This document shows positions 10,528-21,469 of a stretch of DNA of 64,000 nt, piece after piece; position 1 is the stretch's first letter, and each line of letters begins with the position of its first letter. The notes beneath the pieces are model-generated. The model saw only the letters and a list, made by a program, of their open reading frames with translations. It did no database searches and was not told the origin of the DNA. Both the position numbers and the translations under genes were made by a program. The DNA comes from Cornus controversa (lineage: Eukaryota > Streptophyta > Magnoliopsida > Cornales > Cornaceae), in NCBI GenBank assembly GCA_026545225.1, contig CM048845.1, positions 35,573,001 through 35,637,000 of the forward strand, read 5' to 3'.

Positions 10528-11950
10528 TGATGTGGTCGGAACTAAATTATATTGCAAGCTTAATTTTGCCCTTTTTATCAAAATATAATTTAACCACTCG
10601 CAAGAGCACGAATCTTTGCAGATAAGGTTCTATATAGAGGGTATCGATCCCACGAGGACTAATCGTTAATTGTCATAGAGAAAGATTAATTCTACTTTAA
10701 TTCAAACAAAACAGATTTTTGGTTTTGTGTTTAGAAACTATTGCATAAAGGAAATGACAATAAAATTAAAAAGTAAAATTGGGAGAGAGAACTAGGGTTG
10801 GTTTCCACCCCTAGCCATTCACATGTTCATAAGTGTAGCAAGCAAGGGATTCATTAATTAAATGCCTAACAATGACATTAGGCTTGTGACCTCAATGACA
10901 TATCAAAAGATCAATGTGTGTGCTAACCTATCATAATCCATCTTCAACAAGCATAGCTCTTCAACCTAACTAACTACCTACTTACTCTACTCTCTAAGTG
11001 AACACTACATGCATCCAAACTACCTTGTCTTGGCATGGTCTATACAAACTAGCATCACACATTCATTTAAACACCATTATCTAGCCATCATTTGCACTTC
11101 TTGTGGAATATGCAAATGTTGTGCATTCAAGTGACAAAACCTACTCTAAGACAAGAATAAATTCCAAATCAAATGAATATATAAAAGAAATGTATTTGTG
11201 TACATAATCACTAGGCTAAATAATCAACATTTAATTACAAGTCCCAAGAGCTACAAAGATGAACAAGTTTACATGGCTAGGGGTTGAAACCAACACCCTA
11301 GTAGAAGAGTTAGTTGCTCATGGTTGCCTTGCACCCTTCCATTGATGAAGAGAATGAAGCTTCTTGGTCTGGTTCAGCCCTTCCTCTTCCTCTCCCGAAG
11401 GTCTCTCTCTTCTTCTTCTGATTTGTATATGTTGAGAGATATGAGATATGTGGCTTTTGGTGCTTTTTGTATGCTTTTTGGCTCCTTTGGGCCCACCATA
11501 TATATATATATATCATTATATATATCTCTTGTATCAAGAAGGCCCCCAAAAGTCTTGTTCAAGTCAGACAATCCCCTTAAGTCGTGCAAAAAGGGGGATT
11601 TTGTTGCAAGTGGGAGAGCAGGTGAGCAAGTGGCCAAGTGGGCTCTGCAGCATTTCGATTGATCGAAATTGCATTTCGATTGATCGAGATTTCGATCAAT
11701 CGAAATGAGATTTCGATCAATCGAAATTTCGATTGATCGAAATCCACATCTCGATTGATCGAAATGCCTTGGCAACAGTTTCTGATTTCATCTCTTGACT
11801 GCAGAAAACTTCCAACTTTGCTCCATTTACTCCAATACCTGCAATACATCAAAAACACAAAAATACCGTAAACATATCTCGGTAAACGCAAAAATGGAAC
11901 TAACATATGCAATAAAGAGGGTTCAAATGCATAGAATTGAACACTTATCA
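10528..11950 (-). repeat. 5' LTR of the Athila element, about 1423 bp
   Basis: The outer end at 11950 is fixed by comparison with the left copy and reads TGATAAGTG on the minus strand. The inner end is set near the primer site, where the minus strand reads ...CCACATCA. The terminal TGA...TCA choice puts it at 10528; ...CCACA would put it at 10531. A TA-repeat at about 11500-11525 could serve as the TATA region. A motif cluster lies at 11653-11764. Confidence 0.9.
11653..11764. repeat. Cluster of six near-palindromic motifs in the 5' LTR
   Basis: Same six TTTCGATTGATCGAAA-type copies as at 79-190. Here the fourth copy is intact at the base (11723) that is mutated in the left LTR. Confidence 0.9.
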
Positions 11951-12013
11951 AAGTGCATTATAAACTGGTGGGACAGCGGGTCATGGAACCACCACTCGTG
12001 GTCAGAGGCGAGA

Positions 12014-12214
12014 AACTCCAATTTTTAGTCTATTTAAAATTATCCAAAACTCCGTCTGACAGGTTGTGGTTTGGTTGCTGATTTTGGTGTTGCCAGAGTG
12101 CAATCTCAATCTGGCTTCTCATACTTTTCCAATTTTCAGTCTGTCTAAAATTATCCAATGCTCCGTCGCGATTTTGGTGTTGCAATAGTGCAATCTCAAT
12201 CTGGAGTGATTATT
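12014..12214 (+). pseudogene. Tandem pair of decayed protein-kinase DFG-segment exons
   Basis: Translating 12070-12119 gives VADFGVARVQSQSG and 12165-12212 gives DFGVAIVQSQSG. This matches the activation-segment start (DFGVARV, then QSG) of plant Raf-like/STY46-type dual-specificity kinases. The two copies, including about 50 bp of shared upstream sequence (start near 12014 and 12127), form a diverged tandem duplication of roughly 100-110 bp. Neither continues into the expected APE segment in frame, so these are relics and not a gene. The family assignment rests on about 14 residues. Confidence 0.5.
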
Positions 12215-12521
12215 GGTGTTCTGCAAAAACTTTTGTTTGTGGATTATTTATACCATTTTATTACTATAGTTTATGCACAAGTAGTGCTAGTGGGGTTATT
12301 TAATTCCAAGTGAGCCCTTTATAATTCAAATCATGAATTCCTGCTAATTTTCACGTCCCACTTAATTCAAATAGCAACCTGAGATTGTGAATCCCACTTG
12401 AATTATAAAAATAACATCATTGACTATACACTTAAAATATAATTGTGTTTGTTTTTTATTGTAGTTATCAGATCTAATATGTTTTTATTATTTTGGTTTA
12501 AACTGGAACCCGTTCTTGCAG

Positions 12522-12650
12522 TGTGACGCACGTGATCGAGTTCTTGTGTCAATGGTGGCCATTGCTTCTACTGCTGCGGTGGCATCTCAAGTGGGCTATG
12601 GTGGTGGTGGTGGTGGTGACCCAACTACTATTGCTCCTCCCACTGCAATA
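12522..12650 (+). other. Exon-like open stretch of 43 codons, unrecognised
   Basis: A pyrimidine-rich tract ending in TTGCAG precedes 12522, and 12651 starts GTAAAG, so both ends look like splice sites. The frame between is open for exactly 43 codons, with an Ala/Val-rich start (VAIASTAAVASQ), a run of six glycines, and DPTTIAPPTAI. I do not recognise the family. It may belong with the kinase fragments upstream or be chance. Confidence 0.3.
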
Positions 12651-12744
12651 GTAAAGTTTCACTAATTATTATCCTTTTTTATTTTTCATTTTTTGGAGTT
12701 TTCTATCTGTTTTAATTGTGATTATTTTGAGCTCTATGGACAAC

Positions 12745-15356
12745 TGTAGAGACCGGAACCAAATTTGACCGGTTTTCAAAAATTTTTATCATTTTCGCTA
12801 TAAATGCGTTTCCAATGATGTTTTGGATGTTTCGAGAGTGGAAAACATGTTTGGAAACATGTTAGGAGGTTTTTGGAAGTTTTCGGAAAATTTGGTGAAG
12901 TTTGACTTTTTGGTCAAACAGGGGCCCGGGATGCGGTTCACGTGGGCCCGGAAATCTGAAAAATTTCTGAAAAATAATTATTTTTGATTTTGAGTGTAAC
13001 GAAATGTTTAATTAGTTAAGGAAGCGATTTCGAGGCTGTAGGAGTTTTCGAAATCGAAAAAGGAGCCCGGGAAGGTACGTTAAGTGACTTGGGGGCGTTT
13101 TGGTCATTTTGCGCCCCTAGGATTGGAATAAATATCCCAGGGAGATCTGAGATCTCATTTCTCACAGTTCCCTCTCTCTCTAAATATTTCCCTCTTCATC
13201 CCTCCACATTCTCTCTACATTTCGGGTGCATTCGGCTTGGATTCGTGATTTGCCGAAGAAGGAAAGTGTGTAGGGGACGGCTAGGGCTTCGGTTTAAACC
13301 GAACAAACTCGTATTTTGGCAAGGTAGAACCTGCTGGAAATTTTGATAAGTGCTTGTAAGGTCTTCAATCTTGAGGTAGGGGTGTTTCTTCTCTTCTAGT
13401 TGTCGATTCTAGGGTTTTGGGTGGTTAGGAGAGGTTTTCGGTTGAGTTTGTATGTGAGAGAGATGGGCAAGGGGCTGAATTTTTATATTTCCTCTTCCCT
13501 TGTGATTATGCATGCTAGATAGATCCACCTTGATAAATATATGATGTGTGGGTTGAATATGTGCAAAGTGTGCAAAAATGAGAGCATGATTAGCTATATA
13601 GTGTATTATATGCATATGTAGGTTATGTGTATTTTGGGGTGCAATCATATGATTATATGTTGGTTGTGTGTGTGTATAAATGTTGGATGCATGCTAGGTT
13701 ATTTTATAGCAAGAGCGTGCATTGTTGAAGCATGATCAAAAATATGCTAGGTTGTGGTTTGTAGGCATATGAGAGTGATATGCATGCCTTATGACATATA
13801 TGTGACCATGTGTTGTTTTGAATGTTAGAATGCATGCTAGGCTTGTTATAGCAATGATATGCATTGAAAAGCATGATATATGAATAAGTGCATTCATACT
13901 TGAATTGTATGTTATCGTGTGCATGAAAGCATTTTACATGCTATGTAGTGAGGGACATGTAGGTCGGTGTCGGGTCGGCACCTAGGAGGGGAGGGGCATC
14001 TCTACTGAGCCGCAGTGTTGCTCACCCCGCTCCCCCAAACATTTTTTTCAGGTGAGAAGCTGAGAATGGATGAAAAGAGCTTGCTTCCTTACTTGGAGCA
14101 TTTTGGTGCATTTTGGGGATCTTTTGAGATATATGTATGGATTATGTTTTTGGCTATCCATGCCGGCATGTGGCATGTGGATTATGTTGATTTATAGTTA
14201 CATTCACGGTATATGTAACTTGTAGATTTATTTGAATCCTTATGTGTATGGTTTCATAGATTTTATATGGATGTGGAGCTTAAATGGATGTATGTATCCC
14301 TTTTGTTCTTTATATCTTGAACTCTTGGATATGAAGGTTTTGAAGAGTAGATTTATATTGGAATCACGATTATAGGATTTCGATGTGTGAGTTAGGTTGT
14401 ATGTATGAGTTGATGAATATGATCTTTGGAAAATGAGGATGGTTTATGCACTTGAATTTTATGTGCATTGAGAATTTAGGATGAGTTTTCTATGATTATA
14501 CAAGATTTGAGATTCAAATGTGTAGGTTGATGTGTGAGTATGATATTATATCATTGGGGGATGATTTATATGTTTTATGAATGATCCAAGGTGGTTTGGT
14601 TGAGATTTGAGTTCAAATGGATCTTGTATAGGTGTTTTGGAGTTGCTGGGAAGTGCATTTCAATCAATCAAAATGTCTCCCATTTCGATTGATCGAAATG
14701 GTTGCGAAATCTGAGTGTCTTTGAAGTCCAAAATGGGGTAATTTCGATCAATCGAGAGACTGTTTTTTTCGATTGATGGGGTCAAAATCTCGATTAATCG
14801 AGATGAATCTCAATTGATCGAGATGCCAATCTCGATTGATCGAGATTACTATTCACAGCTTTTTCCAAAACTTCGTTTCGACATAATTTCTTCGTTCTAG
14901 ATTGGAATTGAGTGTGGTTTTTTTTGAACTTGAGTATGTTTGGATTATCTATCCAATGGTGTAAGCCTCAGTTTCAGATTCCAAACATAGAAAGTTTTAA
15001 TGCTCGAAAGTGAGTGATTCTCAAAGGAGTGGCCAAGTAAATTGCCACTAAGGTGTATGATTTGATCTAGGGCCCATGGGAATTGGTTGAGGTAGTGTTG
15101 TGTGAATTTTTGTGCAAAAATTAAGTTAAGCTTCCGCTGTAAATGAGTGAAATGAGGGTTCACTGGGTTTAAATGGATAGTTAACCTCCGGTCTTCCGAG
15201 AGTGGGGAAATCAGGGCGTTATGGCATGGCATCGGAAAGGGATACTATCACATGAGTGTGTTTAAGATAGTTCATGGGGTTGAGTGAACGGGTTCACACT
15301 AGGGATTCGGGGTCGGTCCGGGGAAGTCCCAGCGGTCCGGATTTCGGGGCGTGACA
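12745..15356 (+). mobile_element. Solo LTR, family A copy 1, TSD ACAAC
   Basis: Begins TGTAGAGACCGG and ends GGGGCGTGACA. It is flanked by perfect 5-bp duplications ACAAC at 12740-12744 and 15357-15361. At 2612 bp it has no coding region, primer site or polypurine tract, so it is a solo LTR left by LTR-LTR recombination. Its first 1.4 kb is homologous, in reverse orientation, to the family-A element ending at 38421 (for example the CTCCCCAAAC-type region near 14030 against 36480). The GTGACA ending is common in chromovirus LTRs, but the lineage cannot be proved from the LTR alone. Confidence 0.9.
14657..14847. repeat. Near-palindromic motif cluster in solo LTR A1
   Basis: Copies related to TTTCGATTGATCGAAA lie near 14657 (decayed), 14681, 14742, 14768 (partial), 14787, 14808 and 14829. 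Several are variants starting CTCGATTGATCGAG. The family-A LTR at 32974-38421 has a different sequence at this position, with AGTCGACT-type palindromes instead. Confidence 0.8.
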
Positions 15357-15361
15357 ACAAC

Positions 15362-17362
15362 CATTATTGATTAATTTTAGCTGACCCACTTTTATTAACA
15401 TATACAGGAATATAAATTGAGATAAAGGGCTGAAACTTTTGATGCAAATGTAGGAAAAAATAAAAAGGATTGTCACATGGGCGCCACATTCCTTACCTAC
15501 TACCTCCCTATTTTTTTTAGATATAATTACATACATATTCACCATCCACACCATATTCACTCTCTTCCTCTCTTTTTTTTTTCCCTCCCACACAAACATG
15601 GAAACTGAGGACACGAGTCCATCCACGGCGAGCTCTCTCCAGCACACACCACCTCAGGTCATTGCTACGACCATGAGATCCTTTGCTGTTGCAACTCCCG
15701 AGCCCCCAATCAATTTGTCCAAATGGTTACATCTAAGCTGGACACTTTTTGCTTGACCTTAAGTGTGGAAGAAATACTTTGCTCTACATGTCATATACAC
15801 ATATTGGATCATATTGTTCAGGAGAGTATGAAACTGTGCATATTATTTGACCATATTTATATTAGGGAGGCATCCTTTTATTGAAGTGTACAACAGATAT
15901 TGATTTGGTGTCCGGTTGTTGGTTCTTCATCCAAGTGATGTATGTCTTAAAGTAATTTGACTAGACATTTCAAAAGTGATTTACCATGTGCGTCAACAAG
16001 TGCTATAATTGTAGACCTTGAGTTGGAAGGCGTCACTGCAAGTCACAGACTATTTTATCGCAAAGACTTTTGTGATAGATAATATTTGGTAAAAAAAGGA
16101 AAAAAAAACTTTATGATACATATTATTGAATATTTTTTTGGAATACTCATCAAAAAATAAATTTATAGTTAGACCCATTTCATTTTATCACACGCAAATT
16201 TTTTTTATAATTAAAAAGAACACTTCATAGGTCGGAGCTTGCCAAATATTTTTTGAGTTAACAAATGAATTTCCTTCATTAATGAACTTTATTTATTTAT
16301 TTTTTCATTTTTTTTTCATTAATGAACTTTAATCCTACAAATACGTCAACAAGATCTATCATTGAGCACCTTGACATCACATACTATTTGATAGGAAAGA
16401 CCTTCTGTAATAAATAAATTTTTTGGAAAACTCAGTCAAAGAAAAATTTATTGCAAGACCATTTCACTTTTTATGCACACCAAATAAATTTTATTAACTA
16501 AAAGAACACTTCATAGGTTAGGGCTCACCAAGTATTTGTTAGGGTTGATTTGCACACACTGATATTCCAGACGACGGGCTGCATTCTATGACAAATATTA
16601 TCTACCCAAAAGTTTTATTATAGTGTTTTAATCAAAGTGTGTAATCCAATATAACTTTGTAGGACTGAGATGTTGCTATAAGAAAGTTTCGATATATCAA
16701 CTCATCTTCACTACGAAAATGGGGAAATAATGAGGTAATAATAATCTATTATTATATTAGTGGTTACTCTAAATTATTTTACCTAATGTTAATAATAAAA
16801 TATTAGATGAGTATTTTCTGAATTATTATATTATCATATAATGTTATATATTTTGTAGATTATTGCATAGTCATTTTCTGAAGGCGAAGTACATTCGTGT
16901 TGACACAAGGGTATTCTTCTCGGTAGTGAAGAAAATTTATGTTTCATCTTTAAAGAAGAGAAAGATAACGACAAGAAAAGGTGACGACAAGTGGTCATTA
17001 AAATATATATATTTTTTGTACATAGTAGTTAATGCAAACATGCAAATGGTGTTTTGTAAATATTTGTTTATTGACACATTAATTATATGAAATCAACTTC
17101 TATTTTAGTTCAATAATTTTTTGTTATAGTGTCGTAGACATAGGCAATATATATATATATATATATATATATAGTAACAGTAACAGTTCCAGTTGGATTC
17201 GATTTTAATGGACCTAAAATTGGAACCGTAGTGAACAATTTTTAATATTTGGAACCGAAATTATAATTGTAAAGTTGTTGTGAACAGTTCAATTTGATTC
17301 AAATACGATTAATTATAATTCCAATTCAGTCAGTGTTTTGGATACCCCTACTTTCAACCATA
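15362..17362. other. Host intergenic DNA, no gene supported
   Basis: AT-rich sequence between solo LTR A1 and the CACTA element. It contains a diverged tandem duplication (15985-16545), an (AT)n run at 17147-17172, and a 52-codon open stretch at 15598-15756 (begins METEDTSPS) that I cannot tie to any family and do not call a gene. Confidence 0.6.
15985..16545. repeat. Diverged tandem duplication, two units of about 270-350 bp
   Basis: Both units share a CGTCAACAAG start (about 15991 and 16344), a middle with GCAAAGACTTTTGTGATAGA versus GGAAAGACCTTCTGTAATAA, and an end with AGAACACTTCATAGGT (about 16220 and 16503). Indels separate the units. No coding sense and no terminal repeats were seen. 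Confidence 0.65.
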
Positions 17363-17839
17363 TATCACTACAACATATTTACTTTTTTCGGCGGTTTTTG
17401 ATCAGCTGTAACTGAACTGTCGAAAATTTGAAGTTATTACCGACAGTTTTTAAAAATCGCCAGTAATAATTAAGAATTTTGGCAGTTTATTTAAAACCAC
17501 CAGAAATAGCACTATATACCCGCACTTTCATAGAAACCGCCAGAAATAATTGGTTTAGCGGCGATTTTTAAGAACCAAGAAAAGATTTAGCCCAGCCCAA
17601 CCAAATAAATAAAATGCATTACCGATGCTTTCTTGAAAACCGCCAGAAATATTTGGCTTAGCGGCAGTTTTTTCAAAACCACCAAAAATCATCACTTATT
17701 ACCGGCAGAAATGCTCCACTACCAAACTAATATCTTTAGTTGGCCCAACCAAATCATTACCAAACTTTTTTAATATAAATGGATCGAGCCGAAGAGAATT
17801 AACATAGCTCAAACCTAAGCCCAGGTTTTGAAAGCCCAT

Positions 17840-17952
17840 CTATATATATATATTCTTTAATCGCTCAATTACTCTCAACCCTAGCTACACGGCCCGCACT
17901 CCTCTGTCTGCATCCTAAGTCCGAACTCACGACTGCCGATCTGTATTGTGTT

Positions 17953-17990
<38 letters not shown>

Positions 17991-18060
17991 GCATGGGAGG
18001 ACGGTGACAATGGCTTTGGTGAGATCGGAGCAGTGGCTTTGACGAGATCGATGATTTTCC
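17840..18060 (+). other. Promoter/leader-like segment inside the CACTA element
   Basis: A TATA-rich stretch (about 17840-17852) is followed by a pyrimidine-rich, higher-GC stretch with a (CT)n run (about 17957-17986) and a splice-donor-like AG|GTATTT at about 18059-18065. It looks like a captured 5' untranslated exon of unknown origin. Confidence 0.35.
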
Positions 18061-19128
18061 AGGTATTTCTACTTTTTTATAATTTTGTATGAAATTTATT
18101 TTGATAGAAATCTAGTTTTAGACAGATATGTGCATTCTGCATATGCGTGTGTAATATGTGTATGATAGATCTGTGCATGTGTGTGTAATATCTATATGAT
18201 AGATCTGTGCATGTATGTGTAATATCTATATCTCTATACGAGTTTCGAGCCGAGCTCAAAAAGCTCGTGAACCTGACCAAGCCGAGCTCGAACACTTGAG
18301 GTTGGAGCTCGATTCGACTTCTGGATTAGGTGATTGATTAAGAAGGCATCAATCGACTTCTGGATTAGGTGATTGATTGAGTTTCCGAAGCACTCTGTGT
18401 TCGATTAGGCTAGTGGGGAGAGAAAATCTAAACCTTACTTAAAAACTGTTATTGAGGATATCCGTTATTTGAAATTAGGCCATTTTCTATTGGCTCAATT
18501 TTTTGAAAAAGTATAAACTTGATTAATTTTTGAACTATTTGTTTGGTTGATGAGGAATTGGAAGAAATGAAGAAAATAAAATAAACTTCTCAATTATATG
18601 TTTCATATTGTTTTGGTTTCCGATAGTGAGAAAATTAGCTCAATTAATAATCATATTCATACTTTATTTCTCACACTTCTATTCGACAACTTGTTGTTAG
18701 ATGTATTGTTTGATTTGAATTGTTTGGTTTTAATTAAATGTTCATCTGTGGTTTGATTTGAATTGTTTGGTTTCAATGTTTGAGAATCAATTTTGCATAT
18801 AGTCTTATGTTTCGCCGAATTGGTTTTTATTGTGAGTTTTTTTTCTTTGATGATATTGCTTTTTCTTTGATGAATATTATGTATTTTCTCTGGTTGCTAG
18901 AAGCAATTTGTTTTGTAGGCTATGAGTTCTCATTTATTTCTCCATGTTCTCTCGGTAATTAAAGGTCTATTAACATTGCATGATCTTCACACTTGTATAG
19001 CTATTTTGGTTTTGGATTCATCTATTTCACACTTGTTCCTTTGTGTTGTATTGGCTACTTGATTATTTAAATTCTAGGACGATTATGAGTTTTAACTTTT
19101 AAAGAAATTTTGGGCTGATGTGACACAG

Positions 19129-19223
19129 GTTCTTCGCGAGCTTGAGCTTACTATAAAGAGAGTAAAGGTATCGACCACAGCTGATGGGCGAGTGATTGAC
19201 CTGTTCTTCATCACTGATATGAG
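19129..19223 (+). pseudogene. Captured ACT-domain-repeat protein exon fragment (ACR9/10-like)
   Basis: After an acceptor-like GACACAG, the frame reads VLRELELTIKRVKVST then DGRVIDLFFITDMR, and 19224 starts GTTCTA. This matches the exon of plant ACR-type regulators, in which ELELTIKRVKVST..DGRV.DLFFITD is strongly conserved. The expected ELLHTKKR continuation is absent, so this is one isolated exon inside the CACTA element. It is intact over about 31 codons and could be spliced into a chimeric transcript. Confidence 0.7.
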
Positions 19224-20296
19224 GTTCTACATTCTTGACATAGTCTCTGCTGAGATAATTATATTAATTTTGCTACTTATTTTATTTCTCATACTTTTAT
19301 TATTATTTCTCAAGTATACTGTGGCACAGCAATGCTAGCTAATACCCTTGCTCCGGTTTCAGTATTTTTCCTATGCCCACAAAAAAGGATCATGATACAC
19401 TTGAATAATAATAATAACATTAACATAATTCTAATATACTTCTGAAATGACACACTTTTTGTTAATTGGAAGCAGTTTGGTTCATCATACTAAAATGTGA
19501 TGCACGCCAACTAGCAAATGCTATGAACTTAAGTTAATTTAATAGTGCAACTTTCTAGAACCTATAGAACAGAAAAATCTCTCCTATTTTCCCTAGTTGC
19601 TGGGCTGACAGCAAATTCCAGTTCTAAAATTTTATATTTCAGTTCCTTCCTTACAAATATCATCCCTACATAAATCACCACAAGTAGCCAACGACTCTAT
19701 AATAAGTCATTTATGATAATCAAGACGACTTTTAAGTGCTCTCTCTTTGAATTAATCATGTAATGGTTTGTGTATTTCCCTTTTTCTTTCTTCCTGCACG
19801 AGTTCTTTGGCTGCACAGAATATGTTATCATCCATTTTCACAATTCTCCTCCCGGCAAAGTAAAGCACCATTTTCTTTTAGCCCAAAATTGCTTCTTAGA
19901 ATGCCCAAAAGTGGGTGTAAGAGTTGGGTGTGTAACATACCTACCAAAACAAATTGCTTCTTAGAAATGACTTACCTACCAAAACTGGTACAATGAGGAG
20001 AATAGTAGAGTCCATTTAGCACAACTTTTATTGGTGACTGTTTGCAAGAAATAGGGCAGCCAAAACTATTCTATTCATTGAAAGTCTTTATCTTGTAGGC
20101 TCAAGATTACTTATGTACATGTGTTTTTTTCTTTATAAAAGTAGGACATGTTATGATTTAAGTAGACCATAGTTTTATTATGCTACAAACTACTATTATT
20201 CCAGATGGAGTTGAGCATTTGGTTGAATCTTGTTTTTGCTTCTGGGGCTTTTGTGAAATCATGCATCGAAAGATAAAATTTGATTTATCCTGTCAG

Positions 20297-20426
20297 ACAA
20301 CCTCATTGTGGAAGGCACTGCTCCAGAAGAGGAGATCCTGTCAGTGCTCAACGTTCCTCCTGGAAAAATGGGTTGTGTCATTGGTAGAAAAGGATCTTCA
20401 ATCTTGTCAATCAAAGAATCTTGCGA
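20297..20426 (+). pseudogene. Captured KH-domain exon (3'-5' exonuclease/KH protein-like)
   Basis: Flanked by an acceptor-like TGTCAG and a donor-like GTAACT. The frame is open with EEILSVLNVPPGKMGCVIG followed by RKGSSILSIKESC. VIGRKGSSI contains the GxxG loop (GRKG) of a KH RNA-binding domain. The VLNVPPGKMG..IGRKG.SI.SIK block is typical of plant proteins that pair a 3'-5' exonuclease domain with KH. Only this exon is present. No stop interrupts it. Confidence 0.7.
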
Positions 20427-20648
20427 GTAACTCTCTCTCTCTCTCTCTTGGTTGCTTTAGATCATGACTTCAAATGAATTCTGCAGTGCTGAAATTATAA
20501 TTTTGCTGCAGATATAAAAATTTGGGAAGTTTCCTTGAGAAGAGTAATGACTTTGCTGAATCCGAATTAGGACTCTATTGAACTTGTATTTTTATCCAAT
20601 GTGAAACTGTAGTATTTGTTTCTAAAAATACTCTATTGAACTTGGCAG

Positions 20649-20790
20649 AAATGGTACCAGTGTCAAAGACTCTAGCGGAAAAAGCTGCTTGGGACTTTGC
20701 AGAGAAGCATAAATTGGATGTGGTGATGATCCATCCAGCCACATGTCTTGGCTCACTTTTGTAGCCTAATTTGAATTCTAGCTGGTTGAA
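20649..20790 (+). pseudogene. Captured cinnamoyl-CoA-reductase-like SDR exon, frameshifted
   Basis: After an acceptor-like TTGGCAG the translation gives VSKTLAEKAAWDFAEKHKLD then VVMIHPATCLGSLL, which fits extended short-chain reductases of the CCR/DFR/phenylacetaldehyde-reductase group just after the catalytic YxxxK. A one-base loss within TGGTACC..AGTG shifts the frame at the Tyr codon. A TAG replaces the expected CAG after CLGSLL (about 20762). Both breaks mean this copy is dead as an enzyme. Confidence 0.72.
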
Positions 20791-21469
20791 TTTCGGCAAT
20801 GTCACTTATTTGCTTTGATTTCTTTGTTTATAATATGTATTTTTAAATTTCAACTACTGGATGTACATTTTTAAATTTCAACTACTGGATGTACAAACAT
20901 TTTCATATGTATATATATATTTTTTCATATATATAGATACATTTTTATCAGAGCTTTTCACTTGGATGCTTGGCCTTGTATATTTTTATCATCTTCTATA
21001 ATATGAAGTTTTCGAATTTCTTATCTTTTCAAAAGGAGAAAAGAAAAAAAAACAACCCGTTGCCTTGAAACTCCAAGTAAGACACAAGCAGAACCAGAAC
21101 CACAACCTGATTCTAAATTTGAAAAAAGAAGAAAAAAACAACTTTTATGTACGGTTTTTTGTTAACCTCAGGAAAAAGTAATATTATTAGTAGTGATTTA
21201 CCGGTGATTTATAGCAAACTGCCGGTAAAAGTTAATCATTATCGGCATTTTGAAGATATTTATCGGCAGATAAAACTGCCGGTATAATTTTGGTTGCTGC
21301 AAAAGAACAGCCGGTAATTATCGGCAGTTTAGTAAAATCACCGGTAATTCTTTACTGGCAGGACATTTTTTGATATTTTTTAACTGCCGGTGAAATTTTT
21401 TTTGGCGATTTTGGAGGCATTTTTCGACGATTTAAACCGCGGATGATATAAATTTTTTTTATAGTATAT

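Larger units (their letters stand above)
1..11950 (-). mobile_element. Athila-type Ty3/gypsy LTR retrotransposon, 3' LTR cut by window start
   Basis: The element reads right to left: 5' LTR (10528-11950), primer site, gag, in-frame TAG, zinc knuckle plus protease-RT-RNase H-integrase, spacer, extra ORF, long 3' untranslated stretch, polypurine tract, 3' LTR (1-376, continuing off the window). The protease-RT-RH-IN order is Ty3/gypsy. The tRNA-Asp primer site, the DLGAS protease motif, the missing chromodomain and the extra ORF after pol place it in the Athila group. The two LTR copies match at 375 of 376 comparable bases (the difference is at 149 versus 11723), so the insertion is recent. The bases after the right end are AAGTG. 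If this is the 5-bp target duplication, the same bases should lie just outside the far LTR end, left of this window. Confidence 0.95.
11956..12744 (+). other. Host DNA with decayed exon fragments
   Basis: Stretch between the Athila element and solo LTR A1. It holds two decayed kinase exon copies and one exon-like open stretch, described separately. The rest is AT-rich and without a recognisable gene. The solo LTR has inserted at its right edge. Confidence 0.6.
17366..21466 (+). mobile_element. Non-autonomous CACTA transposon with captured gene fragments
   Basis: The left end is CACTACAACATA, preceded by TAT. The right end reads TTTTTTTATAGTA (a decayed ...GTAGTG) followed by TAT, so both ends fit CACTA superfamily termini with the usual 3-bp duplication (17363-17365 and 21467-21469). 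Dense subterminal repeats lie at both ends: motifs of the type ACCGCCAGAAATA on the left (17390-17710) and CCGGTAATTATCGGCAGT on the right (21190-21420). These are the sites bound by CACTA transposases. No transposase ORF is present in 4.1 kb. The interior instead has a promoter/5'-leader-like segment and exon fragments of three different genes, all on the plus strand, making this a Pack-CACTA type element. Confidence 0.8.

Noticed and set aside
11577-11951. Repetitive open frames reading ISIDRN/FDQSK-type peptides in the Athila LTRs and at 4094-4438
   Set aside because: They are translations of the near-palindromic DNA motif, open on both strands by chance, with no start context or family match.
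15598-15756. 52-codon open frame beginning METEDTSPS
   Set aside because: Short, with no family resemblance and no splice or promoter support. Noted only within the intergenic entry.
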